A stretch of DNA of 64,000 nucleotides from Isoetes taiwanensis (lineage: Eukaryota; Streptophyta; Lycopodiopsida; Isoetales; Isoetaceae), in assembly GCA_021234155.1 (NCBI GenBank), contig JAJEKV010000051.1, positions 10,126,105 to 10,190,104 on the forward strand, in the 5' to 3' direction. The notes below the pieces were generated by a model. The model was not told the origin of the DNA. It worked only from the letters and a program-made list of their open reading frames with translations, and made no database searches. Below are positions 20,325 through 30,905 of the stretch, in pieces (the stretch's first letter is position 1; each line of letters starts with the position of its first letter). A program made the position numbers and the translations under genes.

Positions 20325-20715
20325 CATGGAAGCTAAGAATGATTCAAGATCGAATTTCAAGGTTGCTTCAACAACAAAGATCACTTTGAACGTATACTTT
20401 TATTCTCAAATTGCTGTAACAATGGATTTAGACGTGCTGATTCATGTAACAGGGGTACATTTGACTATTATCATTATTTGCAATACAAGGATCTTTCAAT
20501 TCTTTGGACTAAAAGCCTTGTAATATACGTTAAATGTTCTAGATATTGGAGAAGAGTTTGTAGTTTGTTGAAATTATAACCATGTCATGGCCTAAGTTGA
20601 AATACACCTGTTTTAAACTTAGGGCTGCTAATTGTACCTTAAAAGGATCTTTGCAAAAGGTCTTGGAAAGGTAGAAAGTCTGTTTGAACAGGTTTAAAGG
20701 TTTTTTTTTTTTTTT

Positions 20716-21260
20716 AATACCAAGAGAGACCTTTTCTTTCGTCTCACTAGTTTACGATATTCTTCTCTTGTTTTGTATCTATCCTCTTTGGGTGCTAGCT
20801 CAAGCTCTTTCCGTTTGTTTTTTCATTCATCATCAAACCACTCGTTATAAGGAAGTCCCTTTCCTCTGAGACAACACATTTTTTAGCAATTTCATGCGAA
20901 ATTGCAGTGAGCACATCAGTAAGACTATTAGCATCCTCTGGCCAATTCATACTTTATGCATGTTCCTCACACATTACTTTATAGATATTTGCCTTATTTT
21001 TATTCATGTGAATTCATTTGTAACCATTTTCATGCTCCAATTCTCTTGGAGATCCTCTGGTTTGAAATTTAATCACAATGGGAAAGTGAACAGATTCTGC
21101 CCTCATAGTGTCCACATAGGAATCTGTGATACTGTCTAACATGCTAGGTTCTACGAGTACCATGACTACAACACTTAAACCTTCTCCTTTAGTCCCTCTA
21201 GACGTACACTGTGCTGAATTAGGAAACTTAGTAATGCTATTGTAAACTAGCAAGCCTAAA
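20716..21260 (-). pseudogene. LINE endonuclease/linker fragment
   Basis: Read on the minus strand, 21253-21014 gives VYNSITKFPNSAQCTSRG and MVLVEPSMLDSI. This matches the endonuclease region at 54420-54510 (VYNGVDRYPNSGKITCRG, VDLVIA). Downstream on the minus strand, EWFDDE then KRKELELAPKEDRYK and KLVRRKKRSL is the linker before the reverse transcriptase. Stops interrupt it. The fragment abuts the T15 tract of U3, as if U3 inserted into or truncated this LINE. Confidence 0.6.
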
Positions 21261-22400
21261 CCGACATAAATACATATTCAATAGATGTGCTCCTTACGAT
21301 TGCACATTCTCATTAATATCACTTGTAACTTGTGCCTAACCACATTGTTGCATTTCCTCATCATCTATCGCCAATGCCACTGTAAACATGTGCTTGTCGA
21401 TGTAAGATTCTGCCATTGAAGTCTCCCATCGATAGCATATCTCCATGTGCCATGAGATCAAGCGCATCTTGTTCTAGATGGTGGTTGTAACGAGCTTGGC
21501 CCGTTAGCAGGCATGTAATTTACATTTCATTATTGATGATTATAAAGAATATTTTAATTGATCATTACATGAGAAATACATACTACATATGAGGAGTTTA
21601 TACAAAAAAATGTGATAAAACCAAAGGGCATTAGTTTCTATGAGGGTTTCTGGAAGGAGGCAAAAGGAGCAATTTTTGGGCAGTTTTGCTGGCCGAAATT
21701 TGGAGCATCATATCTCGGCAAGCCAATATCCAATTTAGGTAATTCTTACTTTGTTGAAAAAATTTGTAAATCAGCTTTCCGGATTGGATCTGATAAGGCT
21801 GAAATTTATCCGTATAAGGGAGATATCAAAGAGTGAAGTTGTATCAGAATTGACTGCACCATTGTATCTCTTTGTGCAACTTGCTTCATGGAGCTAGAAG
21901 CTGAAAGGAGGGGATATTTTGAGAAGCAAACAGGTACAAGAACCCAAAGGATCGTCATTGAAGTGGTTCTCAAATGGGTGGTTTGCCCCTTACACCGAGG
22001 GAAGCTTAGATTGCTTAGATTGTTCTTGTTCTTGCATATTCTCCGGGGCTGGAGTCCATTTGCAGTGGCTTGGACTCGCGGTTGTTCTTGTTCTTGACAT
22101 CGAGCGTTGCCACCCTGGCGAGGGTGCTTCATCGTGCTACATGGCTTGGAAGTGGTCCCATAGTGCTTGACGCAGGCTAGAAGGGTGTGTACACATGAGG
22201 CTTACCCCGCCCATATTTGCTGCAGGGCCTGATCAGCCCGGGTGGCCTTCATAGAACCAGAGTAGGCACTGCATGCTTATAGATATCTCATGCTTATTTT
22301 ATGGTTCCTCATGGTCTCATGATTATCTCTTGGTTATTATAAGGTTATGACATGTGCATTTACATCTTATTAGATGGCTTGATGATGTTTTGGTTCTTAT
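21261..22400. other. Unassigned repeat-like region
   Basis: No gene is supported. A 74-codon plus ORF at 21612-21836 and overlapping ORFs near 21888-22170 show no recognisable domain. The sequence becomes GC-richer from about 22 kb. It could be transposon debris, but no terminal repeats were identified. Confidence 0.4.
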
Positions 22401-22459
22401 TATTATTGTTCATGTTATGTGCCAATACTGCATCGCCCACTTTATTGGCTCCCGAATCC

Positions 22460-22706
22460 AAGTTCGCGAACCAAGTGGGTTCGCCCGGGCGAACCCGGAA
22501 AATTCGCTTGGGCGAACCCACTTTGGTTCGCGAGGGCCGGCGTATGGCGAGCGCGTCGGCATGGCGGATCGGTGCCTCTCCCTACCGGGTTCGCTGGGGC
22601 GAACCCGCTTCTGGAAGTTAGTTGCGGGCTTGGCGGTGCGGCGGGCTTGGCGGCTACTGGCGATTCTGGCCGGGACCGACTACCGGTTCGCTGGCGAACC
22701 CGGTCG
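22460..22706. repeat. Cluster of GGGTTCGC/GCGAACCC palindromes, left
   Basis: Four or more short inverted repeats: 22477-22496 (GGGTTCGCCCGGGCGAACCC, a perfect 20-bp palindrome), 22503-22519, 22587-22606 and 22683-22702, plus TTCGCGAA at 22463. The arms are GGGTTCGC and GCGAACCC with 1-4 unpaired bases. The island is much more GC-rich than its surroundings. Confidence 0.85.
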
Positions 22707-22989
22707 GGCAATGCGGCGTTTTGAAATTGAACTCTGTTGCGAATCTATGCTTTCAAAATCACTTAATCTGTTGAATAGGCTTCTAATTGAGGCCTTACCC
22801 CTCGTGGAGAATCCGACCACAATCCATTTTCCTTGTGAAAATGAAGGAGCAATTTTGAATTTTCGCTTGTCCTTTTCTTTGTTGGATGGGGACTCTGTTT
22901 CCCGAACAAGGATTTCTTCTTCGAGACAAGATTGGAACAAATTCTCAAGAGTTGAAGCCCGGCTATCCCAAGCATCGAGAATTCAAGGG

Positions 22990-23520
22990 TGCTATTTGGA
23001 GATCTGGTTCGGCCTGCGGCCTTCTTTACAAGCACCAAATCCTCGCACAAAAAGGATGATCCAATGAATCGGGTGTTTGGTCCAGTGACTTTTGCATCCC
23101 CGCACAAACACTTCAAGAAAATCCTTGCCCTCTTGACAAAGAGCTAGGCAATTCCGGTAGCTCATCACATGCGTACCAATTACGCATGAGCTACAAAGGA
23201 ATTGGCTATATTGCTCCATGGTGCCCTCCCCGTAAGCATCTCCAAAACTGCATCCCCAGAGACCATATATCGGAGGATGGGCCCTGTTCTTCCTGCCTTG
23301 CAACTTCAGGAGCCATCCAAAGAGGTGTCCCTTTACCGCCGCAACAACACAATCCTCATTTTGTTCATCGAAATACTTGGCGCATCCAAAATCCCCAAGT
23401 TTTACCCCATTCAATCCAACCGAACATTCTTCCCTTTATATCCACAAGGTGCACAATGTTCTTTGCTGTGCAAGTAATCAATCCCAAAGAATGTCCCCGG
23501 TGTATGATCTAACCACCAGA
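22990..23520 (-). pseudogene. MAPKKK-like protein kinase pseudogene
   Basis: On the minus strand, fragments in shifting frames reproduce a Ser/Thr kinase core. They are a YLHSK block, NIVHLVDIKGKN (catalytic loop, altered from HRD), VKLGDFGCAKYF (DFG motif), GTPLWMAPEVARQEEQG (activation and APE segment), SSDIWSLG and VLEMLTGRAPWS, then QEGKDFLEV. The order is normal. The sequence resembles plant STE11/MAPKKK-type kinases. At least three frameshifts and a stop break it, and no introns are visible in the retained part. It sits between the two palindrome clusters, so it may have been captured by whatever element those mark. Confidence 0.75.
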
Positions 23521-23580
23521 TGATCTAGCCACGGTACCGCCATAAATAATGGCCCTCCGCCAGATGGGCACGCCACCCGT

Positions 23581-23863
23581 GATTCGCTGGCGAACCCGTG
23601 GGGGTGGCGGGCACCCACGACTCACTCGACCGACGACATCATGACATCATGCTCGCCACCCGGATTCGCCTCGGGCGAACCCGTGGGGTGGCCGAGCACC
23701 ACCGACGCTCCACCGACGCTCCGCAGAGGTAACGGGTTAGGGGTTCGCTTTGGCGAACCCGGCAAGCAATGCCAAGTAAGCCGGCCGCCATAGCCACGTC
23801 TGCGACTTCGCTTGGGTTCGGGGTTCGCTTGGGCGAATTCTCAGGGTTCGCTTGGGCGAACCC
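23581..23863. repeat. Cluster of GGGTTCGC/GCGAACCC palindromes, right
   Basis: Five copies at 23581-23597, 23662-23682, 23741-23760, 23821-23837 and 23844-23863. They share the core seen at 22.5 kb, most often GGGTTCGCTTGGGCGAACCC. They lie in GC-rich sequence with no convincing ORF. Confidence 0.85.
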
Positions 23864-24211
23864 AGTTGGATGGCCAACTTCCATTCGGGTGCCATTCGAA
23901 GCACCGATACTGCATTGCTTGTTTCTAGCATAGCGGCCAACGCACGCAGGTGGGGGGGCATTTTCGCGAAATCCAAGCACCCCATCAGCACAGCACCCTT
24001 ACTTTTTTTAATGAAGTTTGATGGAATCTTTTGCCCGTCAATTTCATTTCTTTGCACTTCACATTTCTCCCATGCCCGAGGTTCGAAGATGGCGCCCTAG
24101 CTGCGCCCTAGCTGCACCCATTTCTTGTGAAAGGACGATCAGAGTGCATCAGACCATCATTTCGAAGCAAATAATGTTGGAGCAGATCATTCTGGAGCCA
24201 TCATTTTAAGA

Positions 24212-26519
24212 ATGAGTTACATGGAATCATATGATGAGGATCCTTCATCCTGGCAGTATCCGGAAGGGAGACAATCAGTAAGTCTTTTTTTTCCCTAATT
24301 TCCTCCCCCTTTCTATGAAGATCTAAAGGGCGATTTTTTTTTGCTTAGGAGATGAGGTTTGCTACAACAGTTCAGGAATTGCATGAATACAGGAGACTGC
24401 CGAATGAAGGAAGGGATCCAAAATCTATAACTTGGGATGATTGCAGCCTTGACGATTTTTTGAGTGTCTGGACCACAGATTTGAAGGGTGGTAAGATCAA
24501 ACTGCACCAAGTTAGGCCTGAGTTTGCTGATGACCTGGATGATCTGGTCTATAAGGTTTACCAGTTTGGCTTAAAAAACAAAGAAGCCAGAACTATTTTT
24601 GACAGAGCCTTTGCCTACCAGAATACTAGACGTGCTTTAGCTAACCCTGCCAAGCATAAGCTAAACTGGGCCCTTTTCGGATGGCAGACTTTGCAAACCT
24701 CTAAAAGAAACACAAGGAAGAGAACAAGTAGAGAAGAGACTGTTGTGACCAGCATTGCAAGAAGTATTACATTAATGGAAGATGAGCAGAAGTGCATTAA
24801 AGTTGAAGTGCAGAATTTGGAACATGAGTTGAAGGCAAAGGAGAAGGCTCTTGTTGGATTGAATGGTCTGCTCGAAGGCCTTGATAAATTGCTGGTCTCA
24901 GTTTCAGCTGACATACAAGAGACTAAAAATGATATTTTAGCATTAAAGGAAACTTGTCCCGAAGAAACAGTTGCTTTGCAACTATTGGCTGATCGAGAAA
25001 CAGTTCAAGGGCTAACATTGTTGAATCTTTTGAAGCAGAAGAAAGCATCAGATAATAGTGAAATGCTTAATGAAGAGGTACGTGTTATCAATGAAAGACT
25101 TGCTTCTATTAGGACTGTAGAACAGGAAATAGATTCTAAGATTGCCAACATGGCTTCATTGAAAGATAAATTTGTGAACACTACAATCATTAGGCCATCT
25201 GCTGGAAATTGGGTAACAGTTGACAGGGATTTAGGTTGCTGTGTTTGTGGCATGGGCTTTAGTGATCAGTTTGACATGCATATAAAACTGAAATGTGGCC
25301 ACCAGTTCCACATCTTATGCTTTCAGATCTGCCTGCAAAACCTACAATGCATTTCTTGTCACATTGAACTCCCCGAAGATCTATATCAAGAGTTAGGTTA
25401 TCTGGATTTTAGGCCAGCAAACAAGAATGATCATGAGTCAAGCAATGAATTGAATGAATCATTGAATGCTGATCATTCTGATGATGAAGAAATTGGTACA
25501 CCTGCTAAGAAATTACAAGTAAGAAGAAGACCTCAAACAAGATTTTTGACCAGTCCACAGAAAGGTACGTCACGTGTTGTTCTTGTTATAATCTACAATT
25601 TGCTTCAGTTTGATATAAGTTTAAGTTAGTATTTTTATAGCAATGAGTTAGTAGATTAGTAACTGTTATGACTGCCATGCAGCAGATGCACAAAGTAAAG
25701 GTTGCAGGAAAAGGCAAGTAGTTCATGTCGAGGAATTCGACAAAGAAACAGAAGTATCAGGTTAGTCATCTATATTTTGTATTTAAATTTATGAATTTAG
25801 ACCTAATTAATATTTGTTGTAGCACAAGATGCAGACAATATTGAGCTGGAAGAGCTTGCAATTGGGAAGGCTGCTAAGAAGCCAAGGAAGAGAGCGCCAA
25901 AACCGGTGGCTTCGAAAAACTTAACAAGGAATAGAAGAGGCGGGAAAGAAATGAAGAAAACCAAAGAGGTGGCAGCAACAGGTCCTCTAGAGGTGCAAGA
26001 AGATGCACCTGTAGAAAACATCTCCGCTCAAACAACTCGAGATAGCAATTTGAAGAAATGTGATAAATTATGTGGTAAAATTGCTCTTATTTCACCTCTT
26101 GCCAACTACTCTGATATTTGTGACTGATTTGTTTGCTGAATGTACAGGTAGCCAAGCAACAGATTCTTATGATTCGAGTAGAATCCAAGGCATTTGGTTT
26201 TTCAAGTGACAAATATGATCCCTATGAATATACACAGTCATATGATTTAGGAAATTTGTTTCAAGGTCCGGCACATCAAGCAACATCTGAACTTCCCAAA
26301 CCAAGTGAAGATCCTGTTGTTCCAAATGCCAGTTCCAACCAGAATGCACAAGTACCAGGTTCCTCTATAACACCTATGCCTACACAAGCTGATGATGAAG
26401 TTCAATCACTAGGCAGCAAGCTGTTAGTTGGAGCAGCTCAGTGCGACACGGATTCAGAGGACAAAGACATGACCTTGGGTCAATATACGGCGGCTGCTGG
26501 TCTGGTTATAAAGAAATAG
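24212..26519 (+). CDS. RING-H2 / coiled-coil protein, five exons
   Basis: Exons are 24212-24277, 24349-25564, 25683-25760, 25823-26074 and 26152-26519, a total of 1980 nt and 659 residues in one frame. Donors are TCA|GTAAGT, AAAG|GTACGT, TCAG|GTTAGT and TGTG|GTAAAA. The last acceptor must be the second AG of ACAGGTAG|CC to keep frame, because the first would stop after 20 codons. A predicted long helical/coiled-coil region (residues about 140-300) precedes a RING-H2 motif near 325-365: C-x2-C, C-G-H-x2-H-x2-C, C-x2-C (CCVCGMGF, LKCGHQFHILC, CISC). Such motifs usually mark E3 ubiquitin ligases. The C-terminal third is basic then acidic. The substrate is unknown. It may be an accessory protein of the surrounding element or a host gene. 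Confidence 0.7.
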
Positions 26520-27210
26520 CAGTTAGTTTTTGAATTGTACATATGCCAGTTGTTCTGTACATGGGAATTAACTTGTATTTAAAACATCCGAATGATGTAT
26601 ATTTTGCTGATAGAATGGAATACAGTTTCGTACTCAAATTTTGTACAATCTTCAAATTTTGCACTCAAGATGCTTGAGTGACTTCATATTACAGATATAT
26701 ATAACATGGAATATAATATCATTTTGCACTCCTTACTCTGTCACATACTTGATTCTAAGACTCGTGAAAAACCTGGTTTTAACTTGTGTCACATACTTTT
26801 AACTCTGGTTTACTGTTGCAACCTGCAGAATTATTGTCGGACCCAATGATCTGGAAATAGCAATAGTAATAGCTTTGTACAATACTTAAAAAGAATGGGT
26901 CTTTATATGGTGGTTAAAATAACCAAGTTCAAAGAAATTTTATATGCCTTGCATCACATTCTTAGCAATGCCAACTCCAATAATGTAACCATGGTATATT
27001 GGTCAACTCAACTATTCCAATCTTAATTAACCTGCTCCACTCTAGTTTTATGTGTTGAATAAAATGTTAACCACATAGTTTGGGATTTTCATAGTTTGGA
27101 ATGCTTGTTTGTTGGATGGAATATGCCCACTTAAGTTGATACATTGAATTGCAAACCAGGTCACACATTATGTACAACCTTCAATCTTTTCATTGCCCTG
27201 TATTCTATGC
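26520..27210. other. Intergenic, 3' flank of the RING-H2 gene
   Basis: AT-rich with several AATAAA-like words (for example TTGTACATGGGAATTAA near 26560). No ORF, repeat or RNA gene is recognised. Confidence 0.5.
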
Positions 27211-27214
27211 AAAA

Positions 27215-27745
27215 GGTAAACTGTTACATGGATATGCTATTCACATCAGATTTGAATCATGTGTACAGAATGTTCTTGTCCTAGAGTATGGAATATGCGG
27301 GGTGTGAATGATGCACTTTAAGGAAATGAATAAGAGAGATGTGGTTGTGGAACTCTATGATCCAATCATATGCACATAATGGTTGTGGTGAAGATGCCTT
27401 AGTGTTATACAGGGGAATGCAGGAGGAGGGACTGTGCCCAAACAAGATTACCTTCTGTGCCATACTTAACACGTGTTCCAGCCCCTCAATGTTAACAGAG
27501 CTTAAGCTAGTGCAGATGGTGTGCTGGTTCATGCAGATGGTGTGCTGGCTGTAGCAGGTTCTAAGCTGATCCATTCTTTTATCATTTCCAATGAGTTAAA
27601 GCTCGGTTCTTTCGCAATAGCTGCACTTGTCAATATGTATGGTAGCTGGAAGTTTGGAGTGGGCAACCAGCATGCCATTATTTCAGCATATGCATGGCTC
27701 TTCAGACAGATGTGGCACTCCATTTTCTTAGTCAAATGAAACAAA
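27215..27745 (+). pseudogene. PPR protein fragment
   Basis: The plus strand reads KLLHGYAIHI, then DVVVWNSMIQSYAHNG, CGEDALVLYRGMQEEGLCPN and KITFCAILNTCS, then LIHSFIISNELKLGSFAIAALVNMYG and AIISAYAW. These are consecutive plant PLS-type PPR repeats (W-NSMI-Y--NG, ALVLY--M---G--PN--TF---L--CS). Stops, a frameshift near 27500 and missing pieces make it non-functional. PPR proteins of this class act on organellar RNA. It lies between the two genes of the candidate inverted-repeat element and may be a captured fragment. Confidence 0.7.
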
Positions 27746-27924
27746 GTAATAAACTGCCAAATAAGAGCTCCTACATATAATTATCTTGAATGCAGCTACC
27801 AAATCAGCAAATGAACACAAACTTATTGCCTGTATTTTGTGAAAGATGTACACAAACTTTAAAAGGACTGTAAATAAACAGTGATGTATTATGAAAATCT
27901 GTAATCAAGTTTTACAAACCCTGT

Positions 27925-30655
27925 TTATGCTTTTCTTGAGCGCTTCTTTATGCTTCTTCCGGGAGCAATTTTGGCTGTTCTTTCTTTTCTACAGCCACCA
28001 TTTGCTTTCTTTTTTCTGGCCATAACTTTCTTTCTAACATCAGCTAATATTTTCTTCTGTTTTCTAGATTTCTTCTCGACCTTGGACTTACCATTTGCCA
28101 ATGTCTCTGAATCTGGTGGAGGTAGGCAGTCTACAATGTGCTCATGTGTCTCTAAAGGTAGCTGGTACATGGATTCTTCACCTGTAATAGCTAACAATTC
28201 TACCTTTGCACATATGACAAGATGTGAATAACAATTCACATCGGGCATTGAATGACATAACTCATACCTATCGCCATCAATATACTTAAAGTACTTGCCT
28301 GTAAGAACAACCTCTTGTCTGTTAAATTTTGAACCCCATTCATCTGTGAAAGATCTTCAAGTTCAGCCTTCCACTGATTATCACCTTCATATTGAACATG
28401 AGTGACAGGTGTCCAATCCCCCATGATTTCACGTTTCAGCTCAGAATATGTGTAGCGTCCCAACCTTCTAATATTAAGACACTTATTCCACAAACCCTTC
28501 CAACAACCATTACAAAAGCATGACAAAGCTTTATGTGCAACCATGGTAGACCTACTTTGGCATATTGGTCGAATTGTATGTATCCGTGTGGTCCCCTTCA
28601 AGGTCTCACAATCATACCTTATCTTTCTACATACTTCACCTACTCCTATTAGCCAAAACTGTCTGCACAAAACAAAAAAAAAATCAGCAAATTAACATTT
28701 GTGTAGGATTTGTAAATGTAAGTTTCAGACCCATACCTGATAATGTTGCTATCTTTCATTCCTCTTTTTATAGTAAGATACCACTTCAAGAAGTTCACAG
28801 CATCTTCTGCATTCCTTAGTGGAGTGCTGGACCTTTTTAACATCTCGCTGGTGAGTATCCTCCTTATGACAGCCCCGGCGCCATCATGCTCGCCTTTGCC
28901 ATGAGAAGATGCAAAGAAATTCCATTCCATTTTTATTCCAGTCCTCTCATAAAATCTTCCCAAATAATAGAATGACCTAGAGGACTTGAACTGTGCAGCA
29001 CATTCATCTGACCAAAAGACATGGAGAGAGTAATTTATACTTTTAGCTGCCAAGTAGTCTGCATGTTTTTGGAGACAATGTTGCACGAAGTCAGTGTCAT
29101 GTTCGCGATCGTCTGACATGTAAAAATGAGTCTCCTTCACTAGCTTACGGTCACCAATCTGGATATTTGGACTTTCATCTCTTCTTGCATGCCTATACGT
29201 GATATGAACAAGTATTGAACATTGGTCATTCCTCCAATGTAGTGTTTGAATTTCTTGCTGGATTTTGAAACTGTAATTCTTTGCGAAATCGATAACTGAG
29301 ATGATTACATCTGCTGGAAATGTCTGTAAGCATTCTTTGAACTGCTCTGCCTGCCATCTGGCTGTGTAGTTATGTGGAATGAATTGCTTGAATACAGCAT
29401 CAGCATGCTGTAAAAAATCAGAGCATGATGTATTCTTGTACACCAATTTCATGACATCCTTAGTCTTAACAACTGGTTTTCCACCTTTCCCAACATCTTT
29501 TGCATATGTTTCTTTCACCTAAACATACAAGTTCGATTAGCATGAAAGCATAAGAAGACCATTTTGCAAGATGTAAGATCTGAAACAGTTCATTCAAGTA
29601 ACTGAAATATACCTTTTCAAAATTCTTCCAATCCATCTTGACACGTTTGCTCCTCTCCTTTGGACATTTCTTAAAACATTTCAGTCCACAAGCACTACAT
29701 TCAAGTTGCAAACAAGTCCCTTCATACCATGTTGTTGTATCTTTCTTTGGGCATACCATGGACCTCCACATTTCACTAACACTCATGAACGTATGCTTCG
29801 AGGCTTCACAAGTTGGTCCATATCCACAAACATCACACTTACATGTACAATTAGAACCATGCAACTTAGAGTCTCGCCGCATCTTGCTCAAAGCTTGCAT
29901 TACAAATTCTGCTCTCATGTGATAAATACAACAGCATGTCTCCCTTTCCTTGAGCCTCCTTACAAACTTAGGCTTTAGAGCTTCAAACAAGCGCAACCCA
30001 AAGAACATACCTGTGACTCTTCCAAAAAGTGTATTGCATGTAACAAATGAGGTTTCAGCAATATCTCTCCATTATTCTGTCTCCTCAATTTGAGAACTTG
30101 TCTTTTGTTTGGAGAAACTCTTGTTTCGGAGACCCAGAAGTCATAAACCTTTTCGCTGTCTTCATCACATAGCTTGTCCATTCTGGCTTTATTCTTAAAC
30201 ATGGACCATGGCCCTCCAAATTCAGCCCGTTTCCTCTTGTCTATAGCCACATAAACAGCCTTCCTCTTCAAGTTTAGAGCTCTTGCTACTGCAGCTCGAT
30301 TGGTACAGTCATTAACAGCCATCATCATAGTTGACGCCCTTGCTTGATTGACGTCTTGAGTTATGCATCTTTTCTTACTCTCAAGGGAATTCTTAACATT
30401 ATCAAAAACATGCCTATACACATTGAATTCCTTAAATCCAATCATGTCAAATTCAGGAAGCTTCTCTGCTGCCCTGGAAACTACCTCCCTTCTATCATCT
30501 GGATGTAAGTTAGAACATACCTTGTTGATGTAATCCACAATCTGCTTACATAAGCTTTGTTTATACCTAATGCCCACCCTTTCCTTATCTTCACATTGTA
30601 CCAGTGCCTCATTTTCAGCCTTCCTTTTCCTCTGCATCTTTCTTCTTGCTGACAT
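27925..30655 (-). pseudogene. Transposase-like gene with introns and frameshifts
   Basis: Read from 30655 downwards. An N-terminal region of about 215 residues ends LEESQ at 30011, and a 1-bp frameshift is needed to continue at 30008. A Cys-rich segment follows (RETCCCIYH, CTCKCDVCGYGPTC, CSACGLKCFKKC). An intron runs from 29612 to 29519 (GAAAAG|GTATAT to TTTAG|GTGAAA). The catalytic-looking part contains DVIISVIDFAKNY, HVFWSDECAAQFKSSRSF and WNFFASSHGKGEHDGAG. Another intron (28736-28663) precedes FWLIGVGEV, and the basic C-terminus ends at 27925. A second frame change is required near 28350. The DECAAQFK and FASSHGKG-DG motifs match a transposase-like family I know from other eukaryotes but cannot name. 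The acidic residues suggest a DDE-type enzyme. Confidence 0.55.
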
Positions 30656-30699
30656 AATTCTTCTGCATGCAGTGTTTGGAGATAAACAATTACATGCTT

Positions 30700-30905
30700 T
30701 CTAGCAATCATTAATACATACTGGAGAAATTTGTTCTTGCTTGCTACTTCCAATTGGAGATGAGATTGTCTGCCAATTACTTTCATGTACGGAACTTTTA
30801 GTTTGCAATGGAATTGGTAACTCCTCAGCCACATCAACGCTTGGTATATAAGATTGCAAATTGTAACCAAGAGCAGCAGCTATCTCCTCTGGATCTATAC
30901 CTTCA
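30700..30905 (-). other. Possible 5' exon of the transposase-like gene
   Basis: The minus frame reads IDPEEIAAALGYNLQS then VDVAEELPIPLQTKS, ending QEQISP at a donor-like CCA|GTATGT. An acceptor GCATGCAG lies just before the ATG at 30655. The phases do not join in frame under this model. It may be a decayed exon or untranslated. Confidence 0.3.

Larger units (their letters stand above)
16277..20715 (+). mobile_element. T-tract-bounded unit U3 (copy of U2, interrupted by a LINE)
   Basis: Near-identical to U2 and split after its first 66 bp by the LINE at 16343-18114. It ends TTTAAAGG followed by T15 (20701-20715). Together with X it forms the arrangement U2, X, U3. The best explanations are a tandem duplication with later insertion of X at the T-tract junction, or two successive insertions into T-tracts. 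Confidence 0.6.

Noticed and set aside
11157-20715. U1 to U3 as an ordinary host tandem gene cluster
   Set aside because: Not excluded, but disfavoured: borders coincide with T-tracts, U1 shares its 5' end with a reverse-transcriptase element, and U4 is dispersed and bounded the same way.
22477-22496. Perfect 20-bp palindrome as a rho-independent terminator
   Set aside because: Plant nuclear context, no following T-run, and the motif recurs nine times without regard to genes.
22352-23067. Overlapping long plus and minus ORFs in the GC-rich island
   Set aside because: High GC lowers stop frequency and the palindromes produce repeated Arg/Gly/Glu-Pro patterns in all frames. No domain other than the kinase remnant is recognisable.
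24615-24914. Minus ORF opposite the RING-H2 gene
   Set aside because: Complement shadow of the coiled-coil coding region.
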